The notes beneath the pieces were generated by a model that ran no database searches, was not told where the DNA came from, and saw only the letters and a list, made by a program, of their open reading frames with translations. Both the position numbers and the translations under genes were made by a program. Below are positions 60,031 to 64,000 of a stretch of DNA of 64,000 nucleotides, one piece after another. The DNA is taken from positions 1,612,001 to 1,676,000 of the forward strand of contig OZ024840.1 in the NCBI GenBank assembly GCA_964017145.1. Reading direction: 5' to 3'. The DNA is from Agrocybe praecox. Lineage: Eukaryota > Basidiomycota > Agaricomycetes > Agaricales > Agrocybaceae. Positions within the stretch are counted from its first letter, which is position 1. Each line of letters begins with the position of its first letter.

Positions 60031-62823
60031 TTAAACCCATGTTTTTTCATGAAGGCGCGACGAACCCACGGCAAGCTCTGTGCTAGACCAGGGGGAGTTC
60101 GACATGATCTCTCCAGCAGCGCTCGCACCGCCGTGCGGATGAGCGGAGGTAGACGTGGAGAGGTTGCTGCGCGGTATGCTACCCCAGTTGCCAGCGCTGC
60201 CCGAGCGGACGTGTCCGTTCACTCGAGGTGGACCGGCAGCTGGCCCTTGTTGAGCATTGGTGTCCTGGCCATAATTATAGCCAGTAGGTGGAGAAGGGCT
60301 GAAGTTCAGATCGGCATCTGAGCCATCGAAAGAGTGACGAGGGTTAGAATTGGTAGTAGACGATGTGCTGTTTTTCTTCTGATGCTATCAAAAAGAAAAA
60401 AGGGTCACCGTTAGCGTGGAATGCTTTGACATGTCAAATGGAAGGAAGAACTCACGTTAGGATAACCCACGATCTCCATTCGTGCTAGGTGGTGTCGGCC
60501 TACGACAGGTCCTGCCGTGACAGGAGCAGGCGATTTAATGGTACTGTGTTCGGAAGCCGGGAGCATGATACCATTGCTAGCGAAAGAAGGATACGCAGAC
60601 TTATTTTGTTTCATCGACGCACCGTCCAGCGCAGACGTGTCGACCCTCAAGGATCCTGTAGGCGGACGACTGAACTGGAAGTTGTTCGTAGTAGCAATTT
60701 CAACAGGAGTCGAAGGAGTGTTGCTCGTAGACGAGTCTGGTTGTTGACGAGGGAGGCGACTAACGAGGGTACCTGAAGTCGCGGGATCACTGTCTGAACG
60801 TTGGCGGCCATCTACAGCAGGCTGAGGAGGAGTGTTCTCCGAGGTACTAGCAGTGGCAGGAGTGGTGGCAGATAGCTCTGTATGAATAAAACAACATCTT
60901 TTGCCGTAGGGACACGAACCCGACACCCAGAAAGTTTTGCAAATTTCAGTTTTATACTGTTGTTTTTGCTCTCATAAATGACACGTCTTGTTCTTTGAGA
61001 TAACTGTAACATACCTTGGGATGCCTCGAAACCTTTCGAAGTTCGTCTTCACCATGAGCGAATTGGCATTTCCCACCGTAACGGCACGTTCCCTTTTCTT
61101 CCCAGCTCCGGCACAATTCTGTCTTATATAGGCCTAGTTTCCTGTTGTTAGCACTGGGTCCTGTCTGACCACTCGAGCTCGTCGGACTTCCGACCTCTTC
61201 ACGAGGAACGGTAGGAGCGGGGATATTGTACGAGCCAGTATACTGGCCTTGAAGCCTGGCGGCCATAACTTGTTGGACCGCCAATTCTGCTGGAGCACCA
61301 TAATACTGATTAGGGTATAACTGCATTGGCTGCGGGGGTATACCAGGCTGGAATAAATTGGGGTTGAAGTTCTGCATGTTAGAGTTCAAGAGTTGAAGAG
61401 CAGCAACATCGCGTAAAGCGGAAGAAGGGTCGGAAGTCGAGTGATGGTGTGTGCCACGGAACACGTTATGTTGTTGTTGCAATTGCTGGACGCGAGCAAT
61501 GGCTGGGTGATGATTATCATGTACAGGTGGCGGTCCTGGGAGCATCATCTCGTATAGTTGTTGGGTATTACCAAGAGAGAGGTGTGACGTATGACCTCCT
61601 CCGTAACCGAGGGCAGGCGGTGCACTCGGACCCTGTGGTGCGAAATTTCGAGGAGCTTGACGATAGTTCATGGCAGGCGCTGCCCCGTTATTCGGTCGAG
61701 ACTGGTTGAATTGTGAAGACTGAGGTTGCCCTTGGGTATTCATAGTATTTATCGCAAGGCCATGGTTGAGATGAGGAGGAACAGCGGCAAAGTTACGTGA
61801 CTGTTGTTGCTGTTGTTGATTATAATCTATTTGGGCGTCTTCACGCTCGGTCTGGTGGGCGCTCGGCGGATAGTTAAATGCTGGCTGCTGGGGAACAGTG
61901 CGATGGGCTTGACTAGAGAGAGATGGATAAGACAATTGCTCATTATTTTGGTCTCGGTATTGAGACGGGTTCCACTGTTGCTGCTGAGGTATCTGTCGAT
62001 CGTGATCGGCGTCTCCTGCTTGCTGCAAGCGACGCAAATCCGCGGCTGAGAGGCCACCGCTGAACGAATGCGGCCTTTCTTTTGCTTCTGTCGATGGAGT
62101 GACCTTTGATTGGGGATGAGTTACGAAAGCATTTCGAGCAATAAATTGCCAGGTACTCACGTCTGCCGAAGAGCCCCTAGAATGGGAAATTTGTTGCTCG
62201 GGTATTGGGGGAGAAGACCCTACGCTGGTATTCGAAGAGGAGTCCAATGGGCTGGACTCGTTGATGACTGCATTCGGAGCCATTTTTGATTTCGGGGGCG
62301 TTCGAATAGCATTAACGCGGGCGTCGACTGCATCCGCAGTGACATCACCAATCTTCAAGCGGCCAATTTCATCCGCGAGTTCCCAACTGGCCGATTCTGC
62401 CTCCGCATTGACGAACTGGCCACTGCTGTTGACTCTCCAGCGAGAAGAACCATTGGGAACGGATGTTCGATCGGAGACTTCGGTAGTACGTGATGGCATA
62501 TTGTTTGAAGTAGGAAATTTCTGAGATGAAGGTGAAAGGACAGTACTGGTCAGATTCGGGTGGGAACTTGATTCTAGAGGAGGTTTAGGCCAATTCTGTG
62601 GAGATAAAGATGAAGAGATTGTTAGAAAAGGGTGAACAACACGTGGCTGCGGCTATGGGCGGCACACCTCGAAAGTAGGTTCCAGGACGGAATCGTTGGG
62701 GTAAAACCAGCCAAAGGAGTCCTTGATAGTTGTTGGACGTGGAGCAAGTGCTACTGGGGATAAAATGTGTCTGGAGGAGTCGGAATAGGTGGTAGTAGAT
62801 GAAGTGGAGACTGTAGTGTACAT
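60031..62823 (-). CDS. CCCH zinc-finger RNA-binding protein (TIS11-like)
   Basis: Large protein on the minus strand. Two tandem CCCH fingers: [15 protein letters not shown] then [10 protein letters not shown] (C-x8-C-x5-C-x3-H), linked by [13 protein letters not shown] to [15 protein letters not shown] and [10 protein letters not shown] with the same spacing. The intron in between is 60953-61015 or so. This YKTEx pattern is that of tristetraprolin/TIS11 proteins, which bind AU-rich 3' UTRs and trigger mRNA decay. Long Gln/Pro/Ser-rich regions surround the fingers ([27 protein letters not shown]). An upstream exon ending VLEPTFE joins NWPKPPLES, so the start is ATG at 62823 ([17 protein letters not shown]), not the later in-frame ATG at 62499. 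The C-terminus ends LHEKTWV at 60031. At 62104-62160 a 57-base intron with a GTGAGT donor stays in frame if kept. Confidence 0.9.
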
Positions 62824-64000
62824 TTAACTGCGGGTCAGAACGGGCGCACATTGAGGAAAAGAACGACAAGATGAGAAAAAGAAAAAGAACATACCAGTAA
62901 ATTAGAAAGGTGATGACGATGATGGGGGAGGAAGAGAGATAAAGTATGAGCGCCTGTGGATGAAGATTGAGGTTTGCTTGATAAAAGTAAGAAAACGTGA
63001 GGGGATATCGTGAGGAGTCGTGTCTGGAGGATAAGCAGCGACGAGGAGGGGAAGAGAAAAAAGCAAACTGCGGCTATAAAAGTGATGAGTGCAGGTACAA
63101 GGCGAGGCAAGGGGCAGGCTAACCTTTTTGATCCCAGGCAACGTGCCCTTTAGATCCCACAATATCCAATAGTGCGTCCTCCGCGCCAAATAATGCCCGT
63201 TGCTCGCTGTCGTCGACGGTTTGCTCAGCACAACACCGTCCAGTTCTCTCTGCGTTCCTCACCGTCAAGTACGACGAGCGGTTCACTAATTATGCCTCCC
63301 CGTTCATTTCCTTTCCAGGCCAACATCAGGTCTTTTCAAACTCCGAGTCATTCCACCCTTCATCAATCTCGCAACCGTCAATGTGTGATACATATATTGT
63401 ATTTTATGCAGATCTCGACTTTCCGCCATCGATAAAATGTAATCACACCTTCTTATGATATCGATGTGAATATACTTTCTCTTCTCTGTCAAACAGATCC
63501 GAGTTATCTTTTTTCTACCCAAGTTTGACGCCCCCGTCGACCCTGCCACTCGCCCACACTCCATTTTGTACTAACGCGTCTTTTCTCGTTGCCAACGGAC
63601 TTTGGGGCAATTCCGCAACAAATTCCTTAGGCCACTTTTCAGTTAACCGTAATACATCGTGCTATTAATATCGATTATCGATGTCCTCTCAGATGTGGGG
63701 ATCAAGGTCTTCCATCTAATTAATCGATACAAGAGAATACTCGGGGCCAAACCCCGCAAATATGGTAACCACCTTCGACCTGGGCAAAAAAATCCTACGG
63801 TTCTGTATGATAACCAGAGAAGGCTCTTCATAAATACGTTCACTCTTCGCTTCGGATTGCCAATTGCCCAAAAGAAACATTTAAAAAACGTGTTCATGTC
63901 AATCGATTGCAAAAAAGAATATCCTCATGGGATCCCTGACGAGCAACATTACAACTATGGTTTTTGTAAAGGTACTGCGGACCGTTGGATTTGCGAGCGT
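62824..64000. other. CCCH gene upstream region and window end
   Basis: The first 300 bases are purine-rich on the plus strand, hence pyrimidine-rich on the minus strand, as expected for the leader and core promoter of the minus-strand CCCH gene. Farther right, to the window end, I see no gene; short frames such as 63172-63435 and 63643-63912 have no domain features. Confidence 0.5.

Noticed and set aside
60952..62499. Start of the CCCH protein at the internal ATG 62499
   Set aside because: A clean upstream exon (62823 ATG to VLEPTFE) joins in frame to NWPKPPLES across a canonical intron, so the upstream start is preferred.

Overview
This is nuclear DNA of a basidiomycete fungus, most likely an agaricomycete. 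Genes sit close together on both strands. Most are cut by many short GT-AG introns, often about 50-80 bases. The protein families fit a mushroom-type fungus: a large MFS antiporter, GH18 chitinases with type 5/12 chitin-binding modules, a DinB-like protein, a BTG/Tob protein and a TRAX protein. I see no bacterial operons, CRISPR array, rRNA or convincing tRNA, and no recognisable transposon. Exon boundaries were read by eye from splice consensus and family conservation, so gene ends are firmer than every internal junction.

Layout. From 26 to 7042 four plus-strand genes encode a DinB-fold protein, the class I histone deacetylase Rpd3, the XPA/Rad14 repair factor and a peroxisomal acyl-CoA thioesterase ending in PKL. 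A sparse stretch follows, then ribosomal protein eS27 (minus, 9096-9582), a BTG/Tob anti-proliferative protein (10380-11345) with a long pyrimidine-rich 3' flank, and a small charged protein (14286-14534). Between 15482 and 27538 lie biotin synthase, an Rxt2-like subunit of the Rpd3L complex and the giant proteasome activator Blm10/PA200. A HIT hydrolase and a TRAX gene then diverge from a 105-base promoter. From 29988 to 32245 nothing is certain. Minus-strand genes at 32246-38428 encode a large protein of unknown function, a RING E3 ligase and a serine/proline-rich protein. A DEDDy exonuclease (38891-40556), two tandem chitinases (42738-47339) and CK2 alpha (48015-49441) follow. CK2 alpha diverges from a SET-domain gene. 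Mdj1, a DHA2-type MFS antiporter, choline kinase and a two-finger CCCH RNA-binding protein complete the window.

How the genes relate. Most are housekeeping genes of unrelated pathways. Three have a link by known biology: Rpd3 and Rxt2 belong to one deacetylase complex, and Blm10/PA200 proteasomes are known to degrade acetylated histones; a SET gene adds a possible methyltransferase further along. This may be chance. The most testable novelties concern splicing that sets protein ends: the Blm10 proteasome-docking tail is completed by an 8-base terminal coding exon, Mdj1 has two open C-termini, and a CCCH-protein intron is an in-frame 57-mer. I found no convincing undescribed multi-gene system.
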